From Alloascoidea africana (lineage: Eukaryota; Ascomycota; Alloascoideomycetes; Alloascoideales; Alloascoideaceae): 64,000 nucleotides of DNA. The position numbers were made by a program, and so were the translations under genes. Where the stretch lies: contig JAKTTT010000004.1 of the NCBI GenBank assembly GCA_030581615.1, forward strand, positions 434,001 to 498,000, read 5' to 3'. The notes under the pieces were generated by a model that worked only from the letters and a program-made list of their open reading frames with translations, did no database searches and was not told where the DNA came from. Within the stretch, counting starts at the first letter, position 1. Every line of letters begins with the position of its first letter. Of this stretch, positions 16,994 through 27,283 are shown piece after piece.

Positions 16994-19157
16994 ATGTCTC
17001 CCGATGATAACAAGCGAAAATCCGATCCAGATGAGCAAGACCATGCTGTGAAACGGACACGGGGGTTAAGCGATGAGAGCACGTTCCCGTTATCTCAGGA
17101 TGATGTTGCTGTAAGTTTAATTATTTTTGTTTTGTTTTTGTTTCTGATTATTAACTGTGTTTTGCAACAAGTACTTCCCAAAAGAAACAATCTTGACGCA
17201 AATGAAGATTTGTAAACGGGAGAAAGAGAATTTGGATAATCGACTTTGGAAAGCACAGAGTTCATTAGATGCTCATATCAAGGGTTTTTATCTGTTGGAA
17301 GAGTGGTGGCAGGGTATAATTAGTAAAATCGGTTTTTTTACCGATAACGGAACGATAAAAAAGCTTGCTGTTTGTTCACCAATGTTACAAATTAACGATT
17401 CAGATATAACGGCAAGATTGGATAGTAGGGAGCAAGATATATTATCGACGCTTTCAAAAATTCCGCATGAGTTGAAAGCTTGTTCTCAACAAGAGATAAA
17501 AGTCTTGATAGATTGTGCAATTTCTGAAATGGAAGCAATCAAAAAGGAAAACCTAATTTATTTAGACAAGAATCAGCTTTTCACAGAGGAGATAGAGAAC
17601 CTCTCTGCAAAGTTTAACAAACTGGTGAAGGAAGAGGAACGATCCAAGAGTAGGGCATTGGCGAGGATTAAAGAAACAGTAACTGTATCTTCCAACAATG
17701 CGAATGAGGAAAATGATAGAACAACGCGGAAACCGAGCGAAGAGGCACAATCCCAGGTATCGAGAGAAGAAAAGGAAAATATGGAGCGGGAACTACGCGA
17801 GTTACAAGAGATAAATGCGACTCAGAAGCAGCAAATTGCGAAACAGAATGAGGTATCAAGTTTAATACGAGGGGACATTGTTGATTTAAAAGTAAGAGTG
17901 CAGAATCCCTCAACAGAAGATGTAGAAAGTTCGTCAATGTTCAAAGATGTCCATTACCAATTGTCATTGGTAAATAGACAAGTGGAAGAATTAAAAGCTG
18001 CCAAAGATGTGTTACTCTCAAAGAACTCTCAGTTGGAGGCTGAACGGGAAACTTTCAAAGTGTCTTTAAAAGATGAGCTGGACTCTGAATATGAGACATT
18101 GAGCAAGAAACTGGAAGAACTGGAAGATGAGTTGAGTAAAGCAAGATCAGTTAGAGATGAGTTACTGGCTCAGATGAGCGTTTTGAAATCGGGGACTGAA
18201 ACCAAGGCAAATAGTCTTGAAGAGTTGTCTGCGTTGAACGACACGCTTACGAAAAAAGTAGATGCTCTTGAGGAGTTACTGAAGAAGCAACAACAACAAC
18301 AACAACAATCAGCTCAAGAAACACCGATTGTGATAGAAGAACAAGAAGAAGATACAATCGGTTCGGAGGAGCTGATAGAGCAGATTGAACGGTTAGAGAA
18401 ACAAAACAAGTCTTTAGCGAACGAGATACCCGTTTTGGAAGATGCTTTCACACGCGTTCAGAATCAAATACACGATAAAATTGAAATTCTAATTGATAAA
18501 GAGGCAACATTATCGCGGCTTCAAGTGGACAAGAACAAGGCGGATCAAAAGTATTTTTCCGCAATGAGATCTAGAGATGCGCTGACGAACGAGAACAAGG
18601 TGCTGAAGCAGGAACTGGGCAAGGGCACTGAGTTTATCCAAGTTTTGAAAGAGTCGGAAAAGATGAAGACGCAAAAAGTGGGGAATTTGGAACGACAGAT
18701 TGAAGAGATGAAGAATGCACATAGCATATATCAAAAAGAGGTACAGGATTCACAACGGAAGTTGGTAGAGCAGCGGAACAATCTGAATGGGATTATGAAG
18801 ACGATTGAAATGCACAAGGCGGAAATCCAAAGACAGGAGGACTTGTACAAGATGGAAAGCGCGCTTAGGAAAGAAGACGAAATACAGATTGTAACGTTTG
18901 AACGACAATTGGAAACGAAAAGTCGGTCTTCACCAACCTCCAAACAAAACACGGTGGATGAGGAACAACTCGATGCATTACGAACGATTGCACTTTGTTC
19001 CGTGTGTGGTAAGAATTGGAAAGACACGGCCTTGAAAAGTTGTGGGCATGTGTTTTGTCATGACTGTGCTCAAGAGAGGATAGTATCACGGTTGCGACGC
19101 TGTCCTGTTTGCAACTGCCAGTTTTCGCAAGTCGACCTACTGCCGATTCATCTATGA
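16994..19157 (+). CDS. BRE1: E3 ubiquitin ligase Bre1 (histone H2B)
   Basis: A RING E3 that works with Rad6 to monoubiquitinate histone H2B, a mark needed for H3K4 and H3K79 methylation. Exon 1 is 16994-17110 (39 codons, MSPDDNKRKSDPDEQDHAV to PLSQDDVA). The intron is 17111-17171 (GTAAGT donor, TTAACTG box, CAAG acceptor). Exon 2 is 17172-19157, giving 700 aa. The join yields PLSQDDVAYFPKETILTQMK, matching the Bre1 N-terminus. Residues about 60-640 are nearly continuous coiled coil with a short poly-Gln run near residue 415. The last 55 residues are a C3HC4 RING: CSVCGKNWKDTALKSCGH, VFCHDCAQERI and RCPVCNCQFSQVDLLPIHL. No second gene overlaps it. Confidence 0.94.
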
Positions 19158-19513
19158 CAATTCTGTCTACAAGTTCTATCGACAGTTGGTGTGTTAAGGA
19201 GCGCTAATGTCGTTAACGATGGTGGAGGGCAGTCAGAACCAGACCTATGTAGCCACAACCAAGATTTAATAAGGGCCTTTCACACGATGGTAGTCTATGC
19301 TTTGGTCAGCTATTGGCAACATGGACTGCGATATGAAAGCGAAAGCATTCCTAGAATTGTAAAGCCTGCGACAACGGCTGAGCCCGTTTGTTTTCTGCCA
19401 GCTTGTAAACATGCGCTGTGAGCGGCCAACAGACCCCACGCACGACCAGCTTGTCCCTTAGCCTACTGGCCATTCTCTTGACCGAGCAGACCCTTCCCTC
19501 ACGGGTCGTTGTC

Positions 19514-19534
19514 CGTGGTTCGTGGTTCGTGGTT
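19514..19534 (+). repeat. 7-bp tandem repeat, three units
   Basis: CGTGGTT occurs three times in a row (19514-19520, 19521-19527, 19528-19534) within the GC-rich island upstream of BDF1. Confidence 0.85.
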
Positions 19535-19740
19535 TCTGTGCTCGCGACCTCTGCGCGGTCGCGCTGCCGAACTCAATTCGGCGCGGTCACCTGACCGGCG
19601 CGACCCAGGAAAAATTTTCGGCCCGCCTGTTGAGTCATAAAAGCGCGAGGGCCTAGATCCCTCCCTCCACCTGTTAAGGTTGCATGCCCGGAAGGCCCTG
19701 GAATGCCGGAGAACAACCTGCCAGAGCTGGCTTCGCGAGC

Positions 19741-19800
19741 TCGTCGCTCTCGAGTTTGTCGCTCTCGAGTTCGTCGCTCGCGAGGCCGTCGCGAGGCCGC
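19741..19800 (+). repeat. 15-bp degenerate tandem repeat, four units
   Basis: Four 15-bp units, TCGTCGCTCTCGAGT-like, at 19741-19755, 19756-19770, 19771-19785 and 19786-19800. The first two units differ at one base; the fourth is the most diverged. Most units contain CGTCGC or a close variant. It may be a local binding-site cluster or simple slippage. Confidence 0.75.
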
Positions 19801-20284
19801 TGTGAGGAAACCAGGAGCAGTCCCAGCAGGACTCGCGACAGCTGTCGTGTGAGCTCTTGCGAGAGCTCTTATCGCAAAATGCAAACGTGTGGCAAATGTG
19901 AAACCGCGGGTACTTCTCAGCACGCAGAGTGCCCACACACGAGACCTGCACGGGTAATCCTCAGAACGATCGTCCTCCCATATGCGCCTGCTTCCTTGTG
20001 CAACTGTAAGTTGCCCCACCCCCTATTTTCTTCCAACATCGTCAACCTCCCGCAACCTCTCCTTGAACTCTCACTCATGTCGCGGACCGTCCAAAGTCAC
20101 GGAAACACAGTGTCTAGTCGATAGGCACCGCCGATGCCCCCCCGGCTCGGTATCCAGCAGAGCCCATGATCCAGGCGCTTAGCGCCCCGAACCTAGAGCC
20201 AGAGAGTGGCGCACGCAAGTCGACGGACCGGACCGAGATTCACGCGCGCAGTGTAATTCGCAGACCGCTCCCGACACTGCGGTC

Positions 20285-20292
20285 TATTTAAG
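20285..20292 (+). promoter_or_regulatory. TATA-like element of BDF1
   Basis: TATTTAAG lies 209 bp upstream of the chosen BDF1 start. An ATG at 20297 is in frame with BDF1 but only 5 bp past this element, so it probably precedes the transcription start. This favours ATG 20501. Confidence 0.4.
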
Positions 20293-20500
20293 TGCAATGG
20301 GGTGCCCTTTTTTTCTTTCGGAAACATCTTTTATTTCTCTTTTTGTACCTCCGTACGCCCACGTACATTACCCGGTTGTAAGACTTCGATGTGTGCTTAA
20401 GACTCCAACAAGCTGCAATAACAAAAACATCATCGACCTCGAATCTTCCAACTCTTGTATATTATATCTAACTCTTGCATCCCCTCGCCCCCCCCCTGTC

Positions 20501-22663
20501 ATGACTAATTTACTCCAGACAACAAATCTTTTGGATCCTGGTAATGGTCAAGCAATTGGAAATCCGACTCCTGTTCATACTCCCACCACAAGCATAGAAT
20601 CGTTTTCTTCAATGCCTTCAGGCCTATCTTCGAGCAACCCAGAATTCACGAAAGGAAGTTCGCTTAGTCCCGACGATGAGTTGAAACACCTTCCACCGAT
20701 TAAGGATATCCCTATCTCGCCTCCAATTCCTTCGCCTCGTCCTGATAACCAAGAGATTGCTTTGGTCGGCCAGCCTGACTCTCTAATCTCTTCTGCCTCC
20801 ACTTTTAAATACGAGAATGTCATTCCAAAATCCGAAGAATCCGCATTGAAACACAATCGTAACGATGATGATGACTCGTTGGAGTTGAAAAAGATTAAAC
20901 TCGATTCCTCAGCTTCAGCTCCCATTTCTCGTGGTCCCAATGGGAGTCGCTCTCCTGCTTCTGTCGCAGATCCAAAACAGAAACCCTACATTGTGAATTC
21001 TCATATCCCTCAAGTTCCTCAGAAATCACAAGACCACCATGCAATTGGGCCTCTCCCCAAACACCAACAGAAGTACCTGCTTCAAGTGATTAGATCTGTC
21101 AAGAGGTTAAAAGATGCTGGCCCGTTCGCAAATCCTGTTGACACGGTAGCATTGAATATCCCACACTATCATACCTTGATCAAACACCCAATGGACCTCT
21201 CCACAATCGAAAGCAAATTAAGAATGGATAAGTATCGAACTTCAGGCGAAGTGGTGGACGATTTCAATCTGATTGTGACCAACTGTATTACTTTCAACGG
21301 AGCTGCTGCTGTAATCTCACAAATGGGCCGTAATATCCAAACTTCTTTCCAAAGGCACATGATGAATTTACCTTCAAGAGATGCTGTACCCCAACCTACA
21401 AGACCCAAGAAGACAGCGACTCCAAGAGCAAAGAAAGCTGCAGCCCATTCTCCAAGTGGATCTTCTGCTCCTTCACACAACCGGGCCCGTGCCTCTTCAC
21501 AATCGTTCGCTCTCCAACCTTCTGGAATTCCAACAATAAGGAGGGAATCTGCAAACGATTCGAGACCTAAACGAGAAATTCATCCACCAAAGCCCAAAGA
21601 TATTCCTTACACAGACTTGAAACCACGACGAAAGAAGTATGCCGCACAGCTAAAGTTCTGTGGTCAAGTCCTAAAGGAATTAACCAGCAAGAAACACGAA
21701 TCTTACTCTTTCCCCTTTCTTCAGCCTGTTGATCCAGTAGCTCTAAACTGCCCCACATATTTCAAAGTTATTAAAGAGCCTATGGACTTGTCAACCATCG
21801 AGAGAAAGCTTCATTCAAATCAATATGAAAATGCTCAAGAATTCGAGGATGATATTCGTCTTATGTTTAGAAACTGTTACAAGTTTAATCCCGATGGTTC
21901 TCCTGTCAATGTAATGGGCCGCAATTTAGAAGCTGTCTTTGATAGGAAGTGGACGGAAAAGCCTGCTGCTGCACCCAGCCCACCTCCTATCCCCGAATCA
22001 GACTCCGAAGCCTCCGATTCAGATTCAGATGTGGATATTGATGAAGCTTCAATCACAAATCCTGCAATTGAGTTCCTTGAAAATCAGCTCAAGAGAATGC
22101 AACAGGACCTGGAGAAGATGAAACGGGAACAACTGGAGAAGATGAAAAGGGTTAGAAAGAAGAAGACCAAGGTGGAGAAGCGCAAATCCGTTCCAAATGG
22201 TGGCGGTCGGCGGGCTAGCAAATCTACAGAAATTCATGTGACTTACGAAATGAAGAAGGAGCTTTCTGATAAGATTAGTATCTTACCTGAAGAGAGGCTT
22301 CTACATGTTATTGACTTGATTCACGAAAGTATGCCAGAGTTGAAGAGTAATGGTGATGAGGAAATTGAATTGGATATTGATCAGCTTGATCCGAAAACGG
22401 TGGTGAAACTGTACAAGTATGTGGTGAAGAAAGATAAAGCACCTTCATCATCACGTCCGTCTCAACAAGCTAAACCGAAACCAAAACAGAGGAAAAAGAA
22501 GAGCAAACCGTTAACCGAAGCTGAGCAAAATAATAAGATTGAGCAAATTCAAAAACAGATCAAAGCTTTTGATCGTGTTCGAAATGGCGGAGCTATGAAT
22601 TCATCTGATGAATCGAGTGATGATAACGATTCAAGCGATGAGTCCAGTTCTGAAGAAGAGTAA
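20501..22663 (+). CDS. BDF1: BET-family double-bromodomain protein Bdf1/Bdf2
   Basis: A chromatin reader of acetylated histone H4 that associates with TFIID and SWR1. The 720-aa product has bromodomain 1 at about residues 190-280 (LLQVIRSVKRLKDAGPFANP, IKHPMDLSTIESKL, CITFNG with the acetyl-lysine Asn). Bromodomain 2 is at about 380-480 (FCGQVLKELTSKKHESYSFP, IKEPMDLSTIERKL, CYKFNPDGS). An ET domain lies at about 576-641 (VTYEMKKELSDKISILPEER, LDIDQLDPKTVVKLYKYV). An acidic Ser/Asp/Glu tail ends ESSSEEE. The start at 20501 follows a pyrimidine-rich leader and gives a normal BET N-terminus; the upstream in-frame extension to 20297 reads as untranslated sequence. Bdf1 and Bdf2 cannot be distinguished. 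The gene converges with ULP2, leaving 249 bp between stops. Confidence 0.93.
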   Translation: MTNLLQTTNLLDPGNGQAIGNPTPVHTPTTSIESFSSMPSGLSSSNPEFTKGSSLSPDDELKHLPPIKDIPISPPIPSPRPDNQEIALVGQPDSLISSASTFKYENVIPKSEESALKHNRNDDDDSLELKKIKLDSSASAPISRGPNGSRSPASVADPKQKPYIVNSHIPQVPQKSQDHHAIGPLPKHQQKYLLQVIRSVKRLKDAGPFANPVDTVALNIPHYHTLIKHPMDLSTIESKLRMDKYRTSGEVVDDFNLIVTNCITFNGAAAVISQMGRNIQTSFQRHMMNLPSRDAVPQPTRPKKTATPRAKKAAAHSPSGSSAPSHNRARASSQSFALQPSGIPTIRRESANDSRPKREIHPPKPKDIPYTDLKPRRKKYAAQLKFCGQVLKELTSKKHESYSFPFLQPVDPVALNCPTYFKVIKEPMDLSTIERKLHSNQYENAQEFEDDIRLMFRNCYKFNPDGSPVNVMGRNLEAVFDRKWTEKPAAAPSPPPIPESDSEASDSDSDVDIDEASITNPAIEFLENQLKRMQQDLEKMKREQLEKMKRVRKKKTKVEKRKSVPNGGGRRASKSTEIHVTYEMKKELSDKISILPEERLLHVIDLIHESMPELKSNGDEEIELDIDQLDPKTVVKLYKYVVKKDKAPSSSRPSQQAKPKPKQRKKKSKPLTEAEQNNKIEQIQKQIKAFDRVRNGGAMNSSDESSDDNDSSDESSSEEE

Positions 22664-22912
22664 TGGTTTTTTTCTTTCTTTCTTTTTTTCTATTAATTGC
22701 TCATGTTATGTAATTATGTTTCGGTTAACATGTTTTCTTTCTGACTATTTTTTGAAACCTTGTAAAATATATTTGCTTAATAAAGTAGAATACAGTAATG
22801 TTTTAGTTGTTGCATTTGTAATGGTGATGACATCTACAGGAAGATTTAACAGTGTATGGGAAGGGATGGATGTCTATGTAATGCACATAAAGTATTCTCT
22901 TTATTGATAATT

Positions 22913-25900
22913 TTACACAAGCCGTATAAATCTCTTTGAGTTTCCAGATTGGTTAAACTCATCGTTATGTTTAGCAACTAGTTTGGTGGGTTCCCCAGTG
23001 TAAGTCTCTTCAAGAATGTCGTTATTATCATCATCATCATCATCTTGTTGAGGATTGTTGTTAGCTACATTATGTGTCTCTTTGGGTGTTTGTTGTGGGG
23101 ACTGCGATCTTGACAGGTTTATGGATTGGCGTGGTGGTGGTGCTCGTCTTTGAATCATATCTAGCTTTTGTTTCCTCGTTTCGAAAAAAAATGATTCTGA
23201 AGGTCGAGGTCTTTTACGATATCGATTCCGGGATATTGATGATGTAGGTGCAAGTGATACTCTTTTCGATCCGAAAATCCCGATGGGGTTTTTGTTCTCA
23301 TGTAGTAGTAGTTGGGTTTCGGGTTCTTTGTCACTTGTTGTAGAGGTAATGCCATTATCACCGTCGCTGCTATCATCATCAATGATGTGAATCTCATTGA
23401 TTTCATCATGATTGGATGCTGATTCTGCTGTATCTGCTGATTCATCTTTATGCTTTGTTGTTTTCATTTTGCGTAACCTGCCCCCAATCTCTTTGTCATC
23501 TGTGTGTTCGAAATTCGCAACTCCTGGGTCTTCAAAAAACTTTCTAGCAAAATTGTTCAAACCTCTACTGTTTGGATGTTGAGTTTCTACATTGCTTGAT
23601 TTGGTTCTCGAATCCGAGAATGGAGATACCACATCAACATCAGGTCTCTGTATAAGTCTCCTTCTATCTCGTCTGGCTACCACCTTAAAACACTTCTTCT
23701 CAGGTGTTGTTGCATCATTAATGTCAATACAATAGATTGAATTGGTGACCTTTTTAACTGGCTCTTGCGGGACATGATCATCCGGAATCTGTTCCGGACT
23801 CGACACCAATTCTTGAGACTCCTGAGTGTGAGGGGGCTCGCTTTTTTGTGAAGATTCGAAATCTGAAACTATGTGACCTCGGTCTAGCTGCTCATCTTCT
23901 TCTTTTTCTTCTTCTTCCTCCTCCTCCTCCTCCTCCTCCTCACCGTCGGTTATGATGTGTGTTTTTGGAAAATCTTCATCAATGGTCATCATATTAATAT
24001 CATCTTTTCCATCTTGCTCACTTGGAACATCACTTTGGGTTCCCTTCATCTCGTTATCCCCATCCTCTTCCTCTGCAGAAGACATTTTGGGCTTTGGCGT
24101 AATCTCGCTTATTGAATCTGAAACACCTGCTGTAACAGTGTGATCAGAACTGTTATTATTTCCAATTGTAGAGGTCCTCGAGTTGTCAGTTTTCTTTGAA
24201 AAAAACTCTGGAAAATCCAGTAGTTTACTATTTGAACTTTTTCTTGCTGTTTCTCTTTTACGAACCGATCTTTTCCTGGTGGAGTAAGTTCTGAGAGTGG
24301 GAGATGATCGCTCTTGACGCTTTTTCGGTCTCAAACTGGTAGACGGGGTAAAAGTTGGAGAACTGGGCACATCTGACATAGAAGGACTTGAGGAAATATT
24401 GTACTCTTTAGTCGAAACATCTTCATTATCTGTAGTATTATTCGACCTTGAAATTCTTTCGGATTTGTCTTGCTCCTCTGCTTCTTTATTATCCTCTTCT
24501 CCCGAAGATGATTCAGATTGCCGCTCAATGATCTGTAAATCTTCTTCTTCATAATTCTGGGTTTGATCATTACTAGGCAACCTTTGAACTTTATCACTAT
24601 TTCTCAATTGAAGAAGTAAATTCCTTATGGCCTTGCGCTTTTTCCCAATTTGCGGAGCATCATACATTGTATCCAGCTCCTGAATGGCAGCTTTACTATA
24701 TTGCCTTGTCACAGTCCAAAGTTTGGCAAACCTTTCAGGATTTTGAAGAAATGTTTCCACAAAATATATCATGTAAATCCCACAATCACAATAGTTTGGT
24801 TGTGTAGGGACGTGGACCGACTTGCAACGAATTTTTGATTTATCCAGTTCAATCTCACGTTTTCCAAGGGCTTCCGCCGCAATATATTCTCTCAAAGGTT
24901 TTGCAATATACCGTCGGTCAACATTTAGCGAATCAAGTACAAATATTATCGGTTGAGGATCATCTGGATCTTCAAAAGATAAATAATCGTCTAGTTTCCC
25001 AGTTTTTGATTCTTTAGCCGGTTTCTCGTCGTTATCCTCGATAACCTCTATCGGATTTGCTGATATCTCCTGTTTCCCGCTTTCTGCATCTTTTGGGCTA
25101 TCGGGGTCATCTTCATCTTTGCTCAGCTTCCGTTCTAAAGCGGAAAGATTGTATATTATTGCACAATACCAATGTGCCTGCCCATGTATAGGTATTATCA
25201 CATACTTCATCTTGAAAAGATCAATCTTTGAAGTCCATCGTTTGACATTTTCATAGAAATCTTGTTTCACGCCCTTTTTCTTTTGTGTTAGTGTAGCATA
25301 GAAAAATGTGTTGAAGATGTAAGTAGAATTCGCGATTCGATCATTCATCTTAAATGCCCTGTCATATGCACTCATTAGACAAAAGTTGATAACATTGTCA
25401 TTCAAAAACTCTCCGTCAGAAAGGCTGGAAAAATCGTCAGCTGTAATTTCCATAGGTTTGCTATGCTGAAATGTAAATATAAAAGAAGGACCAAAATCAA
25501 TTTTCTCTACCGGCTTGCGAGGCTCTCTAGACTTTTCTGTATCGTGAGAAAGTGAGCTTGATCTTAATAAAGACCTGCGTTCCAATCTCTTTAAAGGCAA
25601 AGTTTTCCTCCTCCCTCGTGCATCATTCTCAAAGCTGACTTCAACATCTGAATCGTAACCTGGACTGCTCCGTGTCCTTAGATTCGAATGCTGGAAACGC
25701 ATTGTTGGAGAGGAAGGTGACGAGACAAGAGGTAGTCTCGTTGTGGTCTTCTCGGGCGTCGGGCTCAGTGTTTTCCTTACTGGAGCTTCATTGTTCAAAA
25801 TTGCAGTTATATCTGCCTTTCCCAGTTCTTTAGTCGTATATGTTCCATTTTCTTTCATTTTAGAAATCAGTCGCTTAAAAGTGCTTTCGTTTGTAATGAG

Positions 25901-26753
25901 TCGATAGGATATCTCTCTAGCGCTGGATCCAGTAGGGCTGTTCAACGCCACTGATAACTCGAGAAAGATTTGTGACAAATCAATACAATAGTATAGTTTC
26001 TTGATGCTTGACTTTCGAATGCCCAACTCTCTTCGTTCTTTATTTCTGACAAAAACTTTTATATGAAAGTTTTTAGAGTTATGGACCCCCATGTTCTCTA
26101 CAAGAATATAATCTTGTTTCGTTTTTTCAGGCTCCTCTCCTTCATACCGAAAAAAACCAGAGCAAATCTCCGAAAGTAGATACTTCTCACTCTCTTCTCT
26201 GGAAACTTTTTTCGTACTTATTAGTCGACTGATCCTAGAATATGGCGATAGCAAAGAAGGCCCAAATTGAGAAGGTTCACGAAGTCTGCTGGAGCTTTTC
26301 CCAAAAGCAGAAGAAGGCGATCGTATTCGTGAATCCATATCCAAGCTATTTATTGGCATTTGCTTTCCAAATCGATGTCTAGGGCGATATTGACTCCTTT
26401 GTTGTGCACCTTCTCTTCAGAGAGCGGTTAGGGCAACACAGTCAACCAGTATCAAAAGTTCTAACTCACTCTTTCTTCTTATTCTCCACTTCAGCCGTGC
26501 CGGAAAAAGCACCACTTTGATCTTCACGTCCTTCCGATGTAATATCCAACCTCTCGTTTTCTTGTTCTTTCCTCGTCTGCTGAGCTATAGTCGCTTTTGG
26601 ATCATCGTAGTCCATCCCCACCTAATGTTCCAGTTAGTCTTATGATTTTGTACTTGCGTGGGTGTAGGAAACAATCAATCTCACCAGTACCACATCATCG
26701 TTATCGCCCCCTTCATCAGAAGAAGAGCTATTGTTGCGCGATACAGTGTACAT
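22913..26753 (-). CDS. ULP2: SUMO-chain protease Ulp2, three exons
   Basis: A C48 cysteine protease that trims poly-SUMO chains in the nucleus. The large exon (26414-22913) carries the catalytic domain: FIFTFQHSKPMEITADDF, SDGEFLNDNVINFCL, His in GQAHWYCAIIYN (about residue 485), Asp in PIIFVLDSLNVD, Gln in PTQPN and Cys in NYCDCGIYMIYF (about 617). Two small 5' exons are inferred at 26753-26685 and 26621-26470, with introns 26684-26622 and 26469-26415. Both introns have a GTGAG donor and a CTAAC box 12-14 nt from the acceptor, and both joins keep frame, giving 1,240 aa. Exons 1-2 encode SSSSDEGGDNDDVVLVG, an acidic/Ser-flanked VVLV core typical of SUMO-interaction motifs. Further SIM-like segments (IHIIDDDSSDGD, THIITDGEEEE) lie in the disordered C-terminal half. 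Without these exons the protein would start at 26359 (MPINSLDMDSRI). Confidence 0.88.
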
Positions 26754-27283
26754 GCAATGGGGAATGTGATTGTAAAAGACCGGAGCCTCTAGTTATAGTA
26801 TGGCGTCCCGGTAAAGTTATATATATATGAAGAGCATTACAAGTGAAAATCACGTGCGGTGTTTCAACTCGTATACTCTCTACTACACACTTTGTTCTGC
26901 AAAATGCTTTTATAAATACAGTGTTGTTGATTTCTATATGTATCTTAATATTGTTCGATTTGGATATGTTGTTTCCTTCATCTGATTCCTATATGCTTTG
27001 AATTACAAGCATGAGAACAGAAACTGAACTCAGGAACACAACTAGTTGCGGTATAGTAGGACGGAAGGTCATGTTTCTAGTAAAGTAGAAAGTCTATTCT
27101 ACAGCGAGTTGGGACTTTTAAGACACATATAGAAGTACTTGTGTCCTACATGATCACTCCAAGCTTGGCTGGCGTTACTAGAAGACTATGTTCGAGCTTG
27201 GTCATACAATTAACTTGCCTACTATTCATGTAATTGTAACTCTTTGAATATCTAGTTTTATCATTATCTATTACAATATTCTT
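26754..27283. other. Intergenic between ULP2 5' end and APC1 3' end
   Basis: 530 bp with no supported gene. It contains an ATCACGTG (Cbf1-type) box at 26849-26856 and a TATATATATA tract at about 26819-26828, both plausible ULP2 promoter elements. Confidence 0.55.
26851..26856. promoter_or_regulatory. CACGTG E-box upstream of ULP2
   Basis: ATCACGTG matches the Cbf1 consensus RTCACRTG, 98 bp upstream of the inferred ULP2 start at 26753. Confidence 0.35.

Larger units (their letters stand above)
19158..20500. other. Long intergenic region with GC-rich island, BDF1 upstream region
   Basis: 1.34 kb without a supported gene. Roughly 19430-20290 is strongly GC-rich against AT-rich flanks. It contains two tandem micro-repeats (listed separately), short palindromes such as GCCGAACTCAATTCGGC near 19568-19584, and a TATA-like TATTTAAG at 20285-20292. 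Minus-strand open frames exist there but encode Arg-rich low-complexity translations expected from GC-rich repeats and resemble nothing I know. An unrecognised ncRNA is possible; I found no RNase P, MRP, SRP or snRNA core motif by eye. Confidence 0.55.

Noticed and set aside
19499-20019. Overlapping open frames in the GC-rich island
   Set aside because: Arg-rich translations arise from the 15-bp repeat and GC composition; no family resemblance and no good promoter or splice context.
20297-20500. Extension of BDF1 to an upstream in-frame ATG
   Set aside because: The ATG is 5 bp from the TATA-like element and the extension has no BET-family character.
26655-26668. Rap1-like ACACCCACGCA near ULP2
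   Set aside because: It mismatches the consensus core and falls inside the inferred first intron of ULP2.
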